From Anaerolineales bacterium (lineage in GTDB: Bacteria; Chloroflexota; Anaerolineae; Anaerolineales; UBA4823): DNA of 64,000 bases. The notes beneath the pieces are model-generated. The model saw only the letters and a program-made list of their open reading frames with translations. It ran no database searches and was not told the origin of the DNA. The translations under genes were made by a program, and so were the position numbers. Location of the stretch: positions 62,001 through 126,000 of the forward strand of contig PQAL01000005.1 of NCBI GenBank assembly GCA_003105035.1, read 5' to 3'. Shown piece after piece: positions 7,971 through 18,331 of the stretch. The number at the start of each line of letters is the position of its first letter. Position 1 is the stretch's first letter.

Positions 7971-9815
7971 TTATGAACTTGATGTTTCCATTTCTCCTAT
8001 TGCCCGCGCCACAGAACGGATGGCAGTACGGCGCGTGCGATTAAACGTGCCCTCAGAGATGTACAGCTTCTGCATGATGTCGCGGTTGGACGTTTCTTCG
8101 ACGTAGGCTTCTTGCAAGATGATGTATGGGTACCATTCGCGGGTCGGTGTTTTTGTTGGTGGCACAGCCCCCGGGCGTAGTTTTTCCAACGCTTCCAGTA
8201 GGATCGCATTGACAGCCTTGCCGCGCTCCAAATGAGTTATTTGCCCAGCAGGAAGGCGGTCTCGCACCAGGTTTATCTCAGCCAGAGGTGTATCAGCAAG
8301 GTATGGATAATCATACAAATTGCGTAAGGCCTGCTCGATACATTCATTCGATACGGGGGGGTGATTATCTTGATGGTGAAAATTATGTTCTTGGATCAGC
8401 TCAGAGATTTTCTCCATATATCGGCGGTTTCGCCACGCAGTCTGGATCGTCTCGCTGAATTCATCGGTGACCTCTAGGATCGGTTCAGTATCATCCAGGG
8501 CGTATTGCAGACCGTTCTCTGGCTCACCCAGGATCAGCGCACCCAGTTGTTCAGTCTCGCTATACAGCGGAACCAGCAAAGAAGCGTGATCCAGGGGTGG
8601 TGGGAGCTGACCAGATTTTAAATAGACCAGGTCATCAATAGTCAGTTTTTTGATCTCAATATCAGGTAGTTCAGCATCAAATTTACAAGAAATTATCTTC
8701 AAGGGAGTCTCACTCCCAAAGATCAGGATTAAGCCATAAGTAGCCTCAACGTAGCTACATAAGCTCTCGAGGGAAGGTTTAAGCAACATTTCTAGTGGAG
8801 CGTTCACACCCACCTGGCGGGATAATTTTCTCAATTCCACACGCAGCATGCCTGTATCTTTTGAATAAAAGATACGATCGCGTAAACGGTCGATAGCGGT
8901 CATGGATGAATGCGTGATCACAGCCATCGGAGGAAAAACCGCCAGGAGCACCATCGGGGCATGGTATTGCATAATCAGGATCAAGCTGATCGGAACATAG
9001 ATCAAAAGCACGAGGCTGAGCAGGAAGAAGCTATATACAAAATCTTTCTGGATGGTACGTCCTTCCATCAACGCACTGTACCGCGCCACACTATATCCAA
9101 TCAGGGCCACCGGAATCGCTTCGAGTAGCGAAATGACCAGGATGGGGATAGGTATCCTGAAATAGGAAGCAGCAATCGACACAAATCCCGCTAAACCGGC
9201 AGCTAGCGATGCCCATGCTAGTATTTTGAGTTGATTGCGAGCAACACTCGATGACGCGCTACGTGCCGCAAGGATCAAGTTGTAAACGCAAGTCCAGGTT
9301 AAAACGACCAGGGCAACCGCAAAAATCGGGTACCATGGGCCTGCAAGCAGGCTGTTCAAGAAAAGCGGATTTCCACCTTCTGTTGTGAATAAAATCGGGG
9401 CATTGATCTGCACAATAACCGCAATTATGGCAACCAGGTATGCCAGTAGTATTCTCACCCAACGCCAGATGGTGGTTCTTCCTGGCAGGAGCAGTATGGT
9501 CACATGGTGCCAGATCGCCAGAGCGGGTGCTATCGACCAACCCTGCAACCAGTTGTTGCTGGCGCCTAAAAAAGTCTCGCGCGGCCAGAATGGAAAAAAT
9601 ATCCTTAGCCAGGTCAGCTTGAGCAGGACCACTGGGGGCGGGTTGATCGCCAGTAGCACGTTTTGGAATGCAGCAGCTATTAGCCATAAGGTTAAAGCGG
9701 TCATCCAGGCAATCAGGTATTTGGGGCTGCGCGACACCAGGAACAGCCCCAGCCAGATCGCCAGAACAACTGCAGTCAGGTTCACTGCGATAGTCGCACC
9801 AAGTATAAAAGACAA
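7971..9815 (-). CDS. multi-pass membrane protein with GAF-like domain and C-terminal helix-turn-helix
   Basis: About nine hydrophobic helices span the first 320 residues, as in 7TM-type sensor regions. A GAF-like domain follows (about 335-470). The end of the protein (about 555-610) reads like a DNA-binding helix-turn-helix: NRDIMQKLYISEGTFNRTRR and a following basic helix. No kinase H-box or ATPase motif is present. It is therefore best described as a membrane-tethered one-component regulator, a type I associate with Chloroflexota. The start is uncertain: GGGAGGGG lies 5 nt before a TTG at 9815, while an upstream GTG at 9830 has a weaker site. The signal and target genes are not visible. Confidence 0.65.
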   Translation of the reverse strand: MSFILGATIAVNLTAVVLAIWLGLFLVSRSPKYLIAWMTALTLWLIAAAFQNVLLAINPPPVVLLKLTWLRIFFPFWPRETFLGASNNWLQGWSIAPALAIWHHVTILLLPGRTTIWRWVRILLAYLVAIIAVIVQINAPILFTTEGGNPLFLNSLLAGPWYPIFAVALVVLTWTCVYNLILAARSASSSVARNQLKILAWASLAAGLAGFVSIAASYFRIPIPILVISLLEAIPVALIGYSVARYSALMEGRTIQKDFVYSFFLLSLVLLIYVPISLILIMQYHAPMVLLAVFPPMAVITHSSMTAIDRLRDRIFYSKDTGMLRVELRKLSRQVGVNAPLEMLLKPSLESLCSYVEATYGLILIFGSETPLKIISCKFDAELPDIEIKKLTIDDLVYLKSGQLPPPLDHASLLVPLYSETEQLGALILGEPENGLQYALDDTEPILEVTDEFSETIQTAWRNRRYMEKISELIQEHNFHHQDNHPPVSNECIEQALRNLYDYPYLADTPLAEINLVRDRLPAGQITHLERGKAVNAILLEALEKLRPGAVPPTKTPTREWYPYIILQEAYVEETSNRDIMQKLYISEGTFNRTRRTAIRSVARAIGEMETSSS

Positions 9816-9980
9816 GGTAGCCCCTCCCACTATCTTTCTTATAGTCTGATGCGTCGCCAGGGGATGATCGAAGCATTAACCCAGACAGGCAACGAAAAGC
9901 TTTATTCGATTTCCACTTATAACGTCGATAAATTAATTATATCGCCGGAACAACAGGATGCAAGCAATTTATAGGAAAAA

Positions 9981-10010
9981 ATTCCCGAGGTCGTAATCGA
10001 CCTCGGGAAT
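9981..10010 (-). terminator. intrinsic terminator of clpC
   Basis: A perfect 13-bp stem (9981-9993 with 9998-10010) with a TAAT loop. On the minus strand it is followed by TTTTTCC. It lies 52 bp past the clpC stop. Confidence 0.88.
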
Positions 10011-10061
10011 GATAGTGTGTTTATAGGTGTCTTCTAAATGATCCCAATACCAGGATCGGCT

Positions 10062-12563
10062 CTACACGCTTGCGGGCGTAGGTTCCCCTTCTGGCTCGCG
10101 TCGCAAGACAACCTCATCTTCGCGGTAATCCACAATGATCGCATCCCCATCTGCGAAGGTGCCAGAAAGCAGTGCATCGGAGAGCACATCCTCCACCTTC
10201 TGTTGGATGACCCGCTTCAAAGGTCGCGCACCCATCTCTGGGTCGTAACCCAGCTCGGCCAGTTTTTCCAGGGCTATGGGTGTGGCCACCAGGCTGATGT
10301 CATGCTCCTTCAAGCGCTCAGATACCTTGTTCAGCTCGAGATTGACAATCTCTTTGATGTCTTCCTTGGCCAGGGCACGGAACACGATCACCGAATCCAG
10401 GCGGTTGATGAACTCAGGCCGGAAAACCCGTTTGAGCGAGTCCATCAGTTTCTTACGCATCTCATCATAAGCTAGCTTTTCTTCGGTCTCTTCATCGCGC
10501 TGTAACGAGAACCCCAGCGATGTCTGCCGCTTGATCATCTCGGCTCCAATATTCGATGTCATCACCACGATGGCATTGCGGAAATCCACCTTGCGCCCGC
10601 GCGCATCCGATAGATGGCCCTCTTCCATGATCTGCAGCAGCATGTTGTGCGCTTCAGGGTGGGCTTTCTCCACTTCATCGAACACCACGATCGAGTACGG
10701 CCTTCGTCTTAATGCCTCGGTTAGCTGGCCCGCCTCTTCATACCCCACGTATCCCGGTGGGGCACCCACCAGCCGGCTCACCGTATGGCGTTCCATGAAC
10801 TCCGACATATCCAACTGGATAAGTGCATCTTCGCTGCCGAACATGAAGCGCGCCAGGGCTTTGGTCAGCTCGGTCTTCCCAACCCCGGTTGGGCCAAGGA
10901 ACATGAACGATCCGATTGGTCTGCGGGGGTCTTTTAAGCCTGCCCGGGCACGACGTACCGCTTTGGAGATTGCCTGGATGGCTTCATCCTGCCCGATGAT
11001 GTGTTTCTGCAAGTCGTCTTCCATCTGCAGCAGGCGTTCCGATTCTGCCTGGGCAATCTGCATCACCGGCACACCCGTCCACATCGCCACCACCTCGGCG
11101 ATATCTTCGGATGTGACGGTTGGGCTGGTTGCCCGGTCCCATCCTGTCCGCAGGTATTCGAGCTGCCTTTCCAGCTCATCCATGCGCTCCTGTAAATCCT
11201 GGGCGTCATCGGCTCGGCCGTCTTCCAGTGCCAACGCATGGTCCTGCCGCAAACCCTTAAGTTGGGTCATCAATTCTTTGGCGGTTTTCGCTGCCGGGCT
11301 CTTATACATCCTTACCCGTGATGATGACTCATCGATCAGGTCGATTGCTTTGTCGGGTAGAAAGCGTTCGGTGACGTAACGCGCCGATAGGTGTGCTGCC
11401 GCATTCAGGGCTTCATCGGAGATAGTCAGGCGGTGGTGCTCTTCATACGCCGAGCGTACCCCGCGTAGGATCTCAATCGTCTCGTCTATGGTAGGTTCAT
11501 CCACCATGATGGGCTGGAAACGCCTTTCCAGGGCGGCATCACTTTCAATGTATTTTCGGTATTCATCCAGGGTCGTGGCACCGATCACCTGTAGCTCACC
11601 TCGTGAAAGGGCAGGTTTCAAAATGTTCGCCGCATCAACCGAAGATCCAGCTGCCCCAGCTCCCACCAGCATATGCACCTCATCGATGAACAGGATCGCC
11701 CCCGAAGCCTTCAGCTCATCGATGACCCTTTTCAGGCGTTCTTCGAACTGTCCTCGGTACATCGTGCCCGCCACCAGTGAACCGACGTCAAGTTGCATGA
11801 CGCGCTTGTTCATCAGGGGAGCCGGCACATCATTTTCGACGATCCGCTGGGCCAGGCCTTCCACGATAGCCGTTTTGCCCACACCAGGTTCACCGATCAA
11901 GGCGGGATTATTCTTATTGCGTCGTGCCAGGATTTGTATCACCCGTTCGATCTCCATCTGGCGACCGATTACCGGGTCAAGCTTACTCTCTTCAGCCAGG
12001 GTGGTCAGGTCCGTTGCCAATTGGTCCACCATGGGGGTCTTGGTCTTACCGGTCTCTTTTGAAACTTGCTCGCCTGCGCCTACCGCAGAGCGTCTCGCGT
12101 TCGATTCAGACGAAGCCGACGTACTGCTCTCATCTAACACCCTGCGCGTTTGCCGGCGAATTTGCTCGGCTGACACGCCCATCTTGCGTAAGACGTCCAG
12201 CGCCACCCCCTCACCTAATCCTACCAGGCCAAGTAACAAATGTTCGGTGCCGATGTAATGATGTCCCATCTTGCGGGCTTCTTCCACCGAATTCTCAAGC
12301 GCACGCTGCACGCCAGGTGATAGGTCGAGCTTGGCTGAAGTAGATTGACCGGTTCCTGTGATACGGAGGATAACTTCCTCCATCCGTGCAGCATCTAAAC
12401 CCAGTTCGCGCAGCACCCGGCCAGCCACTCCGCCTTCTTCTTTCATCAAGCCCAGCAGGAGATGCTCAGTGCCAATATAATTCTGGTGCATCCGCTCTGC
12501 TTCTTGGTGTGCCAAGCTCAAAACCCGTCTGGCTCGCTGTGTAAAACGTTCCATTCCTGCCAT
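10062..12563 (-). CDS. clpC: ATP-dependent Clp protease ATP-binding subunit ClpC
   Basis: A HSP100 unfoldase that feeds substrates to ClpP. It has two N-terminal Clp repeats (about 5-145), a first AAA+ domain with Walker A GEPGVGKT near 224-231, a coiled M domain around 395-445, and a second AAA+ domain with Walker A GPTGVGKT near 557-564 and the [17 protein letters not shown] segment. The 833 residues match ClpC. The ATG at 12563 has GAGG 8 nt upstream; a GTG one codon earlier is the alternative. No CtsR-type heptad repeat or CIRCE element is visible upstream. clpP is not in the window. The gene is monocistronic with its own terminator. Confidence 0.95.
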   Translation of the reverse strand: MAGMERFTQRARRVLSLAHQEAERMHQNYIGTEHLLLGLMKEEGGVAGRVLRELGLDAARMEEVILRITGTGQSTSAKLDLSPGVQRALENSVEEARKMGHHYIGTEHLLLGLVGLGEGVALDVLRKMGVSAEQIRRQTRRVLDESSTSASSESNARRSAVGAGEQVSKETGKTKTPMVDQLATDLTTLAEESKLDPVIGRQMEIERVIQILARRNKNNPALIGEPGVGKTAIVEGLAQRIVENDVPAPLMNKRVMQLDVGSLVAGTMYRGQFEERLKRVIDELKASGAILFIDEVHMLVGAGAAGSSVDAANILKPALSRGELQVIGATTLDEYRKYIESDAALERRFQPIMVDEPTIDETIEILRGVRSAYEEHHRLTISDEALNAAAHLSARYVTERFLPDKAIDLIDESSSRVRMYKSPAAKTAKELMTQLKGLRQDHALALEDGRADDAQDLQERMDELERQLEYLRTGWDRATSPTVTSEDIAEVVAMWTGVPVMQIAQAESERLLQMEDDLQKHIIGQDEAIQAISKAVRRARAGLKDPRRPIGSFMFLGPTGVGKTELTKALARFMFGSEDALIQLDMSEFMERHTVSRLVGAPPGYVGYEEAGQLTEALRRRPYSIVVFDEVEKAHPEAHNMLLQIMEEGHLSDARGRKVDFRNAIVVMTSNIGAEMIKRQTSLGFSLQRDEETEEKLAYDEMRKKLMDSLKRVFRPEFINRLDSVIVFRALAKEDIKEIVNLELNKVSERLKEHDISLVATPIALEKLAELGYDPEMGARPLKRVIQQKVEDVLSDALLSGTFADGDAIIVDYREDEVVLRREPEGEPTPASV

Positions 12564-12684
12564 CACAATTGCCTCACAACTGTTATAAAAGGATATATAT
12601 TGTCCGATTGACTATTCTACCAGAATTTACTTCCCCCGCATGTATGCATTGTGTTAGAGTCCTTTAACCAATAAAAAGCAAAGA

Positions 12685-12704
12685 GCGGGGTTATTATGCC
12701 CCGC
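12685..12704 (-). terminator. intrinsic terminator of the S1-domain gene
   Basis: GCGGGG (12685-12690) pairs with CCCCGC (12699-12704) around an 8-nt loop. On the minus strand it is followed by a T-rich stretch, TCTTTGCTTTTTATT. Confidence 0.75.
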
Positions 12705-12770
12705 CCGGTTAATTAATCAGGAAAATTAAACCTTGGTAGCGGCTGTTTGAATTCTCGCCTTTACCTGGCC

Positions 12771-14174
12771 TCACTCATCGGCCGGGGTTTCAGGTTGTTC
12801 TTCGGTTGCTTCTTCAGCTATGTCCTCGGTATTGACCTCGGCTAAATCCTCGGCTACGTCCTCAGTCTTGTCCACAGCTATGTTCTCAACCTTGTCCTCA
12901 GCTATGTCCTCAGCTACGTCCTCAGCGATGTCCTCGGCTTTACCAGGCTCGCTGGTTTGCTTGCCCGATAACATCATCTCGTAATCCATGTTGGCATATG
13001 CCATCGAATCGACCTTGCGCAGCGATAAACCAATGCGCCGTCGTTCGGTATCCAGCTTGATGATGCGCAGGGTGACGACGTCACCCTCCTTCACCACCTC
13101 TTTGGGATGGTTTATGCGTTGCTCACTTAGCTCAGAAATATGGATCAAACCTTCCAGGTCTTCGTCCAGACGGGCAAAGGCGCCAAATTTCGTCAAGTGT
13201 GTGATCGTGCCTTCCACAAGCTGGCCTTCCTTCAGGTTCGAGACCTTCACCACCCAGGGATCAGCTTGAAGCTGGCGGATCGAGAGACCAATGCGCTTGC
13301 GTTCCTGGTCCACCGCGATCACTTTCACCTTAACTTCCTGTCCAACCTTCAGAACTTCGCTTGGGTGATCGATGCGTTCCCAGCTGATCTCTGATAGGTG
13401 CACCAGGCCGTCTGCGCCATCGATGTTCACGAATGCACCAAAATCTGCCAGGCTGGTCACGCGCCCGGTCTTGACCGTTCCTTCCTGGAGCTCATCCAGC
13501 AGGCGGTCTTTGATTGTCTCACGCGTTTCTTGCAAGGCAGTGCGTTCCGAAAGGATCAAGCGATGACGGGCACGGTCCACCTCGATCACCGCAACTTTGA
13601 TCGGCTCACCAACCATTTTGCCCCAACGCGAATCCGGGCTTTCATCACCTTCCACACGCCTCATCACGCTCACCTGCGAAGCGGGGACGAACCCACGCAA
13701 CATACCGATCGGTACAATCAAGCCGCCCTTGTTATATCCAATCACTTGGGCGTCAATCGCTGCGCCTGAGGCTTTCAAAGCTTCCGCTTCCTGCCAGTCG
13801 GTTTCTTCGCGGGCGCGCATGTAGGAGAGCACCAGGTTTCCGCTGGTATCTTCAGGTGTGAGCACATATACGGGAATTTCCTGGCCAACTGTGAAGCTCG
13901 CTAGCACTTCGGCAGGGATTTGTTCTTTTTCCTTGCCAGAGATCACCCCCTCTGATTTGGTTCCAACACTTACCAGGATTTCACTATCGCCGAGACTGGC
14001 GATGACACCAGTGCGTATCTCACCCTGCTTCGGAAAATCAATATCCAAACCCTTTTCCTGAAGCAACGATTCCATTGAATCCATTGAAGCTGTCGGGCGT
14101 TCGTCTGTGTCCTTTGGGTTAACCTCCCCTTCTGGTACTTCCTCCTGCCCAGCCTGGGCATTTATCTGATCCAT
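12771..14174 (-). CDS. S1 RNA-binding domain protein (30S ribosomal protein S1-like)
   Basis: An RNA-binding protein with four S1 domains, at about 50-115, 130-205, 215-290 and 300-375 of the 467 residues. The last two carry the classic signatures ADFGAFVNIDGADGLVHLSE and TKFGAFARLDEDLEGLIHIS. It is shorter than the six-domain proteobacterial S1 and resembles the four-domain S1 of Gram-positive lineages. The last 75 residues form a very acidic tail with a 4-residue AED[IVKL] periodicity. The start at 14174 is chosen because GGAG lies 7 nt upstream; an ORF extension to 14207 lacks such a site. It is expected to help translation initiation, but could be a general RNA-binding protein. Confidence 0.88.
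   Translation of the reverse strand: MDQINAQAGQEEVPEGEVNPKDTDERPTASMDSMESLLQEKGLDIDFPKQGEIRTGVIASLGDSEILVSVGTKSEGVISGKEKEQIPAEVLASFTVGQEIPVYVLTPEDTSGNLVLSYMRAREETDWQEAEALKASGAAIDAQVIGYNKGGLIVPIGMLRGFVPASQVSVMRRVEGDESPDSRWGKMVGEPIKVAVIEVDRARHRLILSERTALQETRETIKDRLLDELQEGTVKTGRVTSLADFGAFVNIDGADGLVHLSEISWERIDHPSEVLKVGQEVKVKVIAVDQERKRIGLSIRQLQADPWVVKVSNLKEGQLVEGTITHLTKFGAFARLDEDLEGLIHISELSEQRINHPKEVVKEGDVVTLRIIKLDTERRRIGLSLRKVDSMAYANMDYEMMLSGKQTSEPGKAEDIAEDVAEDIAEDKVENIAVDKTEDVAEDLAEVNTEDIAEEATEEQPETPADE
12817..12938 (-). repeat. 12-bp imperfect tandem repeats encoding an acidic AED-x tail
   Basis: In the 3' part of the S1-domain gene a 12-base unit (on the plus strand similar to GTCCTCAGCTAT) recurs about ten times with small variation. 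It encodes runs such as AEDIAEDVAEDIAED. Such short in-frame repeats can change in copy number by replication slippage. Confidence 0.7.
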
Positions 14175-14303
14175 ATGTTTACTCCGGTTAAATTTATTTG
14201 CAAACAATCATTATACACTAGTTTTTTGGTAATTCGCCTGGTGAACTAATTAATGAAGATGAGCCTCTTGACTCTCAGGTATGAATGGGTGGACAATTAG
14301 GCG

Positions 14304-14765
14304 GTGGAACAACCCCTCTCTCCTCAGCAGTTTACTCTCCGCCCGGCAACCGCAGGAGATGCCAGTACGATTCGGCAGATCATTTCGTCGGTGCACATCA
14401 ACCCTACAGGACTAAACTGGCGGCGTTTCATCCTGGCTGTCGATACTCATGGCAGCCTCATCGGATGCGGCCAGGTCAAATCTCACCGCGATGGCTCTCT
14501 TGAGCTGGCCTCGATTGCCGTCGTGCCAGCGTGGCGCGGCAGTGGCATCGCCCGGGTAATCATCGAACACCTGCTTAAAGAGCACCCCGGCAGGCTTTAT
14601 CTCACCTGCCGCGCACCCTTGGGTGCCCTCTATCAGAAATTCGGTTTTATAGCCATGAGTTCCAATGAACTGCCCCCTTATTTTCGACGCTTGCGTCGCT
14701 TGGTATCTTTATATCAACGGTTATTCCGTCAGCCTGATCAATTGCTGATAATGAGGCGGCATTGA
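14304..14765 (+). CDS. GNAT family N-acetyltransferase
   Basis: An acetyl-CoA dependent acetyltransferase of 153 residues. The N-terminal FTLRPATAGDASTIRQI strand-helix is typical of GNAT proteins. The acetyl-CoA loop is VVPAWRGSGIARVIIEHLL (about 72-90), followed by LYQKFGF near 112. The start is a GTG with a poor ribosome site (TAGGC), so the true start may differ by a few codons. It is divergent from the S1-domain gene. The substrate is unknown. The basic C-terminal tail (RRLRRLVSLYQRLFR) is a local feature. Confidence 0.78.
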   Translation: MEQPLSPQQFTLRPATAGDASTIRQIISSVHINPTGLNWRRFILAVDTHGSLIGCGQVKSHRDGSLELASIAVVPAWRGSGIARVIIEHLLKEHPGRLYLTCRAPLGALYQKFGFIAMSSNELPPYFRRLRRLVSLYQRLFRQPDQLLIMRRH

Positions 14766-14863
14766 ACTGCCAATCACCAGAGTTAATTCCAGGCTTATCA
14801 TGCTGCTATGATCGGATTTTGTAATTACACGACACAAAATTGGAAAAGAAGAAGGAGGATTTA

Positions 14864-15829
14864 ATGGATCGACCTGACCCTGATGTTATCGTGACACATG
14901 GGCTAAGCAAATCATATAAAAATCTGCTCGCCCTCAAAATGCTTGACTTGCACGTCCATCAAAACTCGATTTTTGGTTTCCTCGGCCCGAACGGAGCAGG
15001 CAAAACGACAACCATCAAGCTTCTGTTGGGGCTAACACGACCGACCTCTGGAACAGCAACCGTCTTTGGTCTTGATAGCGTCACTCAAAGTGTCGATATT
15101 CGTGCCCGCATCGGCTACTTACCTCAGGAGCCGCACTTTTATGAGTATATGACCGCTCGCCAGACTCTCCACTTCACCGCTGAGTTCTTCTTCAGTGGTC
15201 CGAAGAAAGCCATCAATGACCGGGTGGATGAAATGCTCAACCTGGTAGACCTGGACGGTAAATCGGACCGCCCAATCAGGACTTTATCCGGTGGAGAAAG
15301 ACAAAGGCTGGGAATTGCCCAGGCTCAGGTGAATTATCCTGATTTACTCATCCTCGATGAGCCGGCTGCTAGTTTGGACCCACTTGGGCGAAGAGACGTG
15401 CTGGAAGTGATGTCAAAACTACGCAAATACGCCACCATTTTTTATTCAACCCACATACTAGATGATGTTCAGCGGGTCAGCGATACGGTTGTCATCCTCA
15501 ACAAGGGTGAGCTGGTTGCCCAGGGGCCCATCGAAGAGTTATTAGCAGGCAGTGAAGGCGTGATTTATATTATTCACCTGAAGGGGGAAGTGGATGCGGT
15601 CCTCAATAAAATTGAGGCCTTACCCTGGGTGAGTGCCGTCAAAACCAGCCAGCATAACTCCGAGTATATCTGGCAGGTAAGCGTCAGCGATCCCCTGACG
15701 GCGGAGCAGCATCTGCTCAAGCTGTTGGTGAATGAGCCTGTCACCGTAAATGAATTCCGCCGTAAACAATATGAGCTTGAAGATGTGTTTATGCAGGTGA
15801 TTGAGGGAGGTCAAAATGTCGGGAAATGA
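14864..15829 (+). CDS. ABC transporter ATP-binding protein (exporter type)
   Basis: The cytoplasmic ATPase of an ABC-2 type exporter. Walker A is GPNGAGKT near residue 48, the signature is LSGGERQR, Walker B is LLILDEPAASLDP, and the switch His lies in STHILDD. The C-terminal extension of about 90 residues is typical of the CcmA/NatA class. The ATG at 14864 has a perfect AGGAGG 7 nt upstream. The last 14 bases overlap the permease gene, so the two are translationally coupled. The substrate is unknown. Confidence 0.88.
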   Translation: MDRPDPDVIVTHGLSKSYKNLLALKMLDLHVHQNSIFGFLGPNGAGKTTTIKLLLGLTRPTSGTATVFGLDSVTQSVDIRARIGYLPQEPHFYEYMTARQTLHFTAEFFFSGPKKAINDRVDEMLNLVDLDGKSDRPIRTLSGGERQRLGIAQAQVNYPDLLILDEPAASLDPLGRRDVLEVMSKLRKYATIFYSTHILDDVQRVSDTVVILNKGELVAQGPIEELLAGSEGVIYIIHLKGEVDAVLNKIEALPWVSAVKTSQHNSEYIWQVSVSDPLTAEQHLLKLLVNEPVTVNEFRRKQYELEDVFMQVIEGGQNVGK

Positions 15830-16607
15830 ATCCTTTGAGCTGGTATCCCAGCGGGGCTGGACCCGCGGATTACCCACCATGCTGCGTAGCGGCATGGCAC
15901 GCTGGTTCAAAACCCACATGTGGTGGATTCAATGCCTCATTTGGGGAGGCATGATTGGCGGAGTCTTGGCGATGATCGCCTTCAACCCCCAAGACATATC
16001 TAAAGAGGATTTGTTCATGCTGTTTAGCGTGTTTGCTGGCCTGTTCCCGGCAGTTGGAGTGATAATTATCATGCAGGATGCCCTGGTGGGTGAGAAGCGC
16101 GAGGGTACAGCTGCCTGGGTTCTCTCCAAACCCCTTACACGCCCAGCATTTGTGCTTTCAAAAATCATTGCCAACAGTGCCGGCATCCTACTGACCATGG
16201 TCCTGGTGCCTGGCATCCTGGCGTATATTATCTTCAGTATACGCGGCTTCCAACTTAACCCACTCGGTTTTCTCGAAGCTCTGGGGGTCATATTTGTCAG
16301 CCATTTTTATTTTTTAGCGCTCACCCTTATGCTTGGAGCCTTTTTCAACCAGCGCGGGCCAGTGATCGGCATCCCTCTGGGAATCCTGTTCCTCCAGCAG
16401 AACCTGATTGGGTTTCTACCCGCATTGCAGTTCGTTCTGCCCTGGATGTTGGTGATTCCTCTGGGAAGCAGTCCGTCTCTCGTTTTTTCACTGATAATGG
16501 GTATTGGCACCCAGGTTGATCTGCTGATCACCCTGGCGATCATATTTGGCCAAAGCATCTTATTCATCTTGCTCAGCCTGTGGCGCTTCAACCGTGAAGA
16601 ATTTTAA
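15816..16607 (+). CDS. ABC-2 type transporter permease
   Basis: The membrane partner of the preceding ATPase. Its 263 residues contain six hydrophobic helices after a cytoplasmic N-terminal stretch of about 40 residues. The segment KREGTAAWVLSKPLTRPAFVLSK is the coupling-helix region usual in ABC-2 permeases. GAGGGAGG lies 5 nt upstream of the ATG at 15816, inside the end of the ATPase gene. The two genes probably form one homodimeric exporter. No accessory gene is adjacent. Confidence 0.83.
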   Translation: MSGNESFELVSQRGWTRGLPTMLRSGMARWFKTHMWWIQCLIWGGMIGGVLAMIAFNPQDISKEDLFMLFSVFAGLFPAVGVIIIMQDALVGEKREGTAAWVLSKPLTRPAFVLSKIIANSAGILLTMVLVPGILAYIIFSIRGFQLNPLGFLEALGVIFVSHFYFLALTLMLGAFFNQRGPVIGIPLGILFLQQNLIGFLPALQFVLPWMLVIPLGSSPSLVFSLIMGIGTQVDLLITLAIIFGQSILFILLSLWRFNREEF

Positions 16608-16677
16608 CGAGGAAAATAGACAACCCAACTCAATAAGATAGGCTAATCCAATCCATCTTTCGTCATTGCTGAATTTA

Positions 16678-18270
16678 TTATTTCGGTGGAATTTTGCTCA
16701 TCGCATACTCAGCCAGGGCGGTGATAGTCAGGCTCGGGTTCACCCCTGGGTTACCCGGCATGATTGCCCCATCCACCACGTATAAACCAGGATAGTTGTG
16801 CACCTGGAAGTTGACATCCACCACGCCTTCTTGCTCGTCCCGTCCAACAGGCACGCCACCCATGAAGTGGGCCGTGATGGGAAAATTAAACAAGCTATCC
16901 ATCACGCTGGCTTGAGGAATGCCGTTGATTTTTTGGGCGAATTGCCGGGTGAATTTGTTGCACATCGCTGGCCCTTTGGGCAGCTTTCCACCTTTTGTAT
17001 CAAACATTACCCCCTTGCGGAACAGGGTGAAGATGTTGCGACCCAGGCGCACATTCAGGATCTCCTCTACCGGCCGCATGAACAATAATATCGTGGTATG
17101 GAATGCCCAGCGGGAGAAGAAGCGAGCATAAAAGAAATCGATGGGGTGACGCAGGATCTCAAGCCCGGTGTTCAATAATCGGCTCGGGATCGTATCACCA
17201 TCCACCAGGGGGGCAGTAATATTTCTTATGAGTGATGACCCATCTGAAAACCGCACTGGCTCAACATTCGTGTCTTCCCTGGTGTTTATGATTGAGGTAA
17301 TAGCGATACCCTTTGAATAATCGATACCCTTATTACGGCTGCCAGCGCCCTGTAGGTTTTCACTGTTGGTGCGTACGTTTTCACCCAACCGCCCAGATAG
17401 CTTGGGTAGAGACCGCTCTCGCGAGCGGCAGCGCAGAAGCAGGTCTAGTGTACCTAAGGCACCCGCAGCGACGATCACATTACGTGCCTGAACAACCTGT
17501 CGTGGATGATAAAACCATGCCGTTGTTTTATGGTAGGCTACTTCGTAACGCACCTCTCTGCCAGGCTGGTTTATTAAAGGCCGAATGTCCTTGACCGTGA
17601 CTTCCGGCTGAATACGCACACCCAGCTTTTCTGCCAGGTACAGGTAGTTTTTAGGGAGCGTATTTTTCGCATTGTAACGGCAACCCACCATACACCCCCC
17701 ACAGAAATTGCATCCTGTACGCTCAGGCCCTTCCCCATTGAAATACGGGTCAGGGTAAGTCTCATCTTCCTTGCCAAAAAATACCCCCACTTCTGTTGGA
17801 TGGAAGCTGTCTGTTGCTCCCCAGTCAGCAGCAAGCTGCTTCATTATCTCATCTGCAGGCCATAAGCGGGGGTTGGTTGTCACCCCCAGCATGCGTTTAG
17901 CGGTATCATAATGAGGCCGCAAGACAGCTTTCCAGTCCGCTAGTTGATGCCAGCTGGATGCTTCGAATAACCGGTCATCGGGCTCCATCAGCACGTTGGC
18001 ATACATCAGGCTGCCCCCGCCTACCCCACTCCCGTGCATGGCGACTGCCCCGTTCATGAAGGTTAATTCCCAGGTTCCAAAGCAGCGTAATAATGGCACC
18101 CAGAGTGATTTTCCAAGATTCCAGTTTGTCTTGGGAAAGTCAGCGTCTTCGTACCTTTTCCCCCGCTCCAGCACCAGCACTGAATATCCTTTTTCAGCCA
18201 GGCGCAGGGCAGATACACTGCCCCCAAATCCAGAGCCAATGATCACATAATCATACACTTGGTCATCCAT
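16678..18270 (-). CDS. GMC-type FAD-dependent oxidoreductase (cholesterol-oxidase-like)
   Basis: A flavoenzyme of the glucose-methanol-choline family. The dinucleotide fold starts at DYVIIGSGFGGSVSALRLAE (about 7-26). The GSGVGGGSLMYANVL segment (about 80-95) resembles the FAD loop of cholesterol oxidases. The C-terminal block VVDGAIMPGNPGVNPSLTIT is the GMC signature. An unusual Cys cluster, CNFCGGCMVGC, lies near 190 and resembles an iron-sulfur or zinc site seen in a subgroup of these enzymes. The length is 530 residues. GGAGGAG precedes the ATG. It lies upstream of beta-hydroxyacyl-CoA and thiolase genes on the same strand, but gaps of 60 and 180 bp leave co-transcription open. The substrate is probably a lipid alcohol or sterol-like compound, by inference. 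Confidence 0.8.
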   Translation of the reverse strand: MDDQVYDYVIIGSGFGGSVSALRLAEKGYSVLVLERGKRYEDADFPKTNWNLGKSLWVPLLRCFGTWELTFMNGAVAMHGSGVGGGSLMYANVLMEPDDRLFEASSWHQLADWKAVLRPHYDTAKRMLGVTTNPRLWPADEIMKQLAADWGATDSFHPTEVGVFFGKEDETYPDPYFNGEGPERTGCNFCGGCMVGCRYNAKNTLPKNYLYLAEKLGVRIQPEVTVKDIRPLINQPGREVRYEVAYHKTTAWFYHPRQVVQARNVIVAAGALGTLDLLLRCRSRERSLPKLSGRLGENVRTNSENLQGAGSRNKGIDYSKGIAITSIINTREDTNVEPVRFSDGSSLIRNITAPLVDGDTIPSRLLNTGLEILRHPIDFFYARFFSRWAFHTTILLFMRPVEEILNVRLGRNIFTLFRKGVMFDTKGGKLPKGPAMCNKFTRQFAQKINGIPQASVMDSLFNFPITAHFMGGVPVGRDEQEGVVDVNFQVHNYPGLYVVDGAIMPGNPGVNPSLTITALAEYAMSKIPPK

Positions 18271-18331
18271 GCATCACACTCCTCCCTCCACTTTACGCCC
18301 ACAATTTCCACTCCCAAAAAATGATGGGAAA

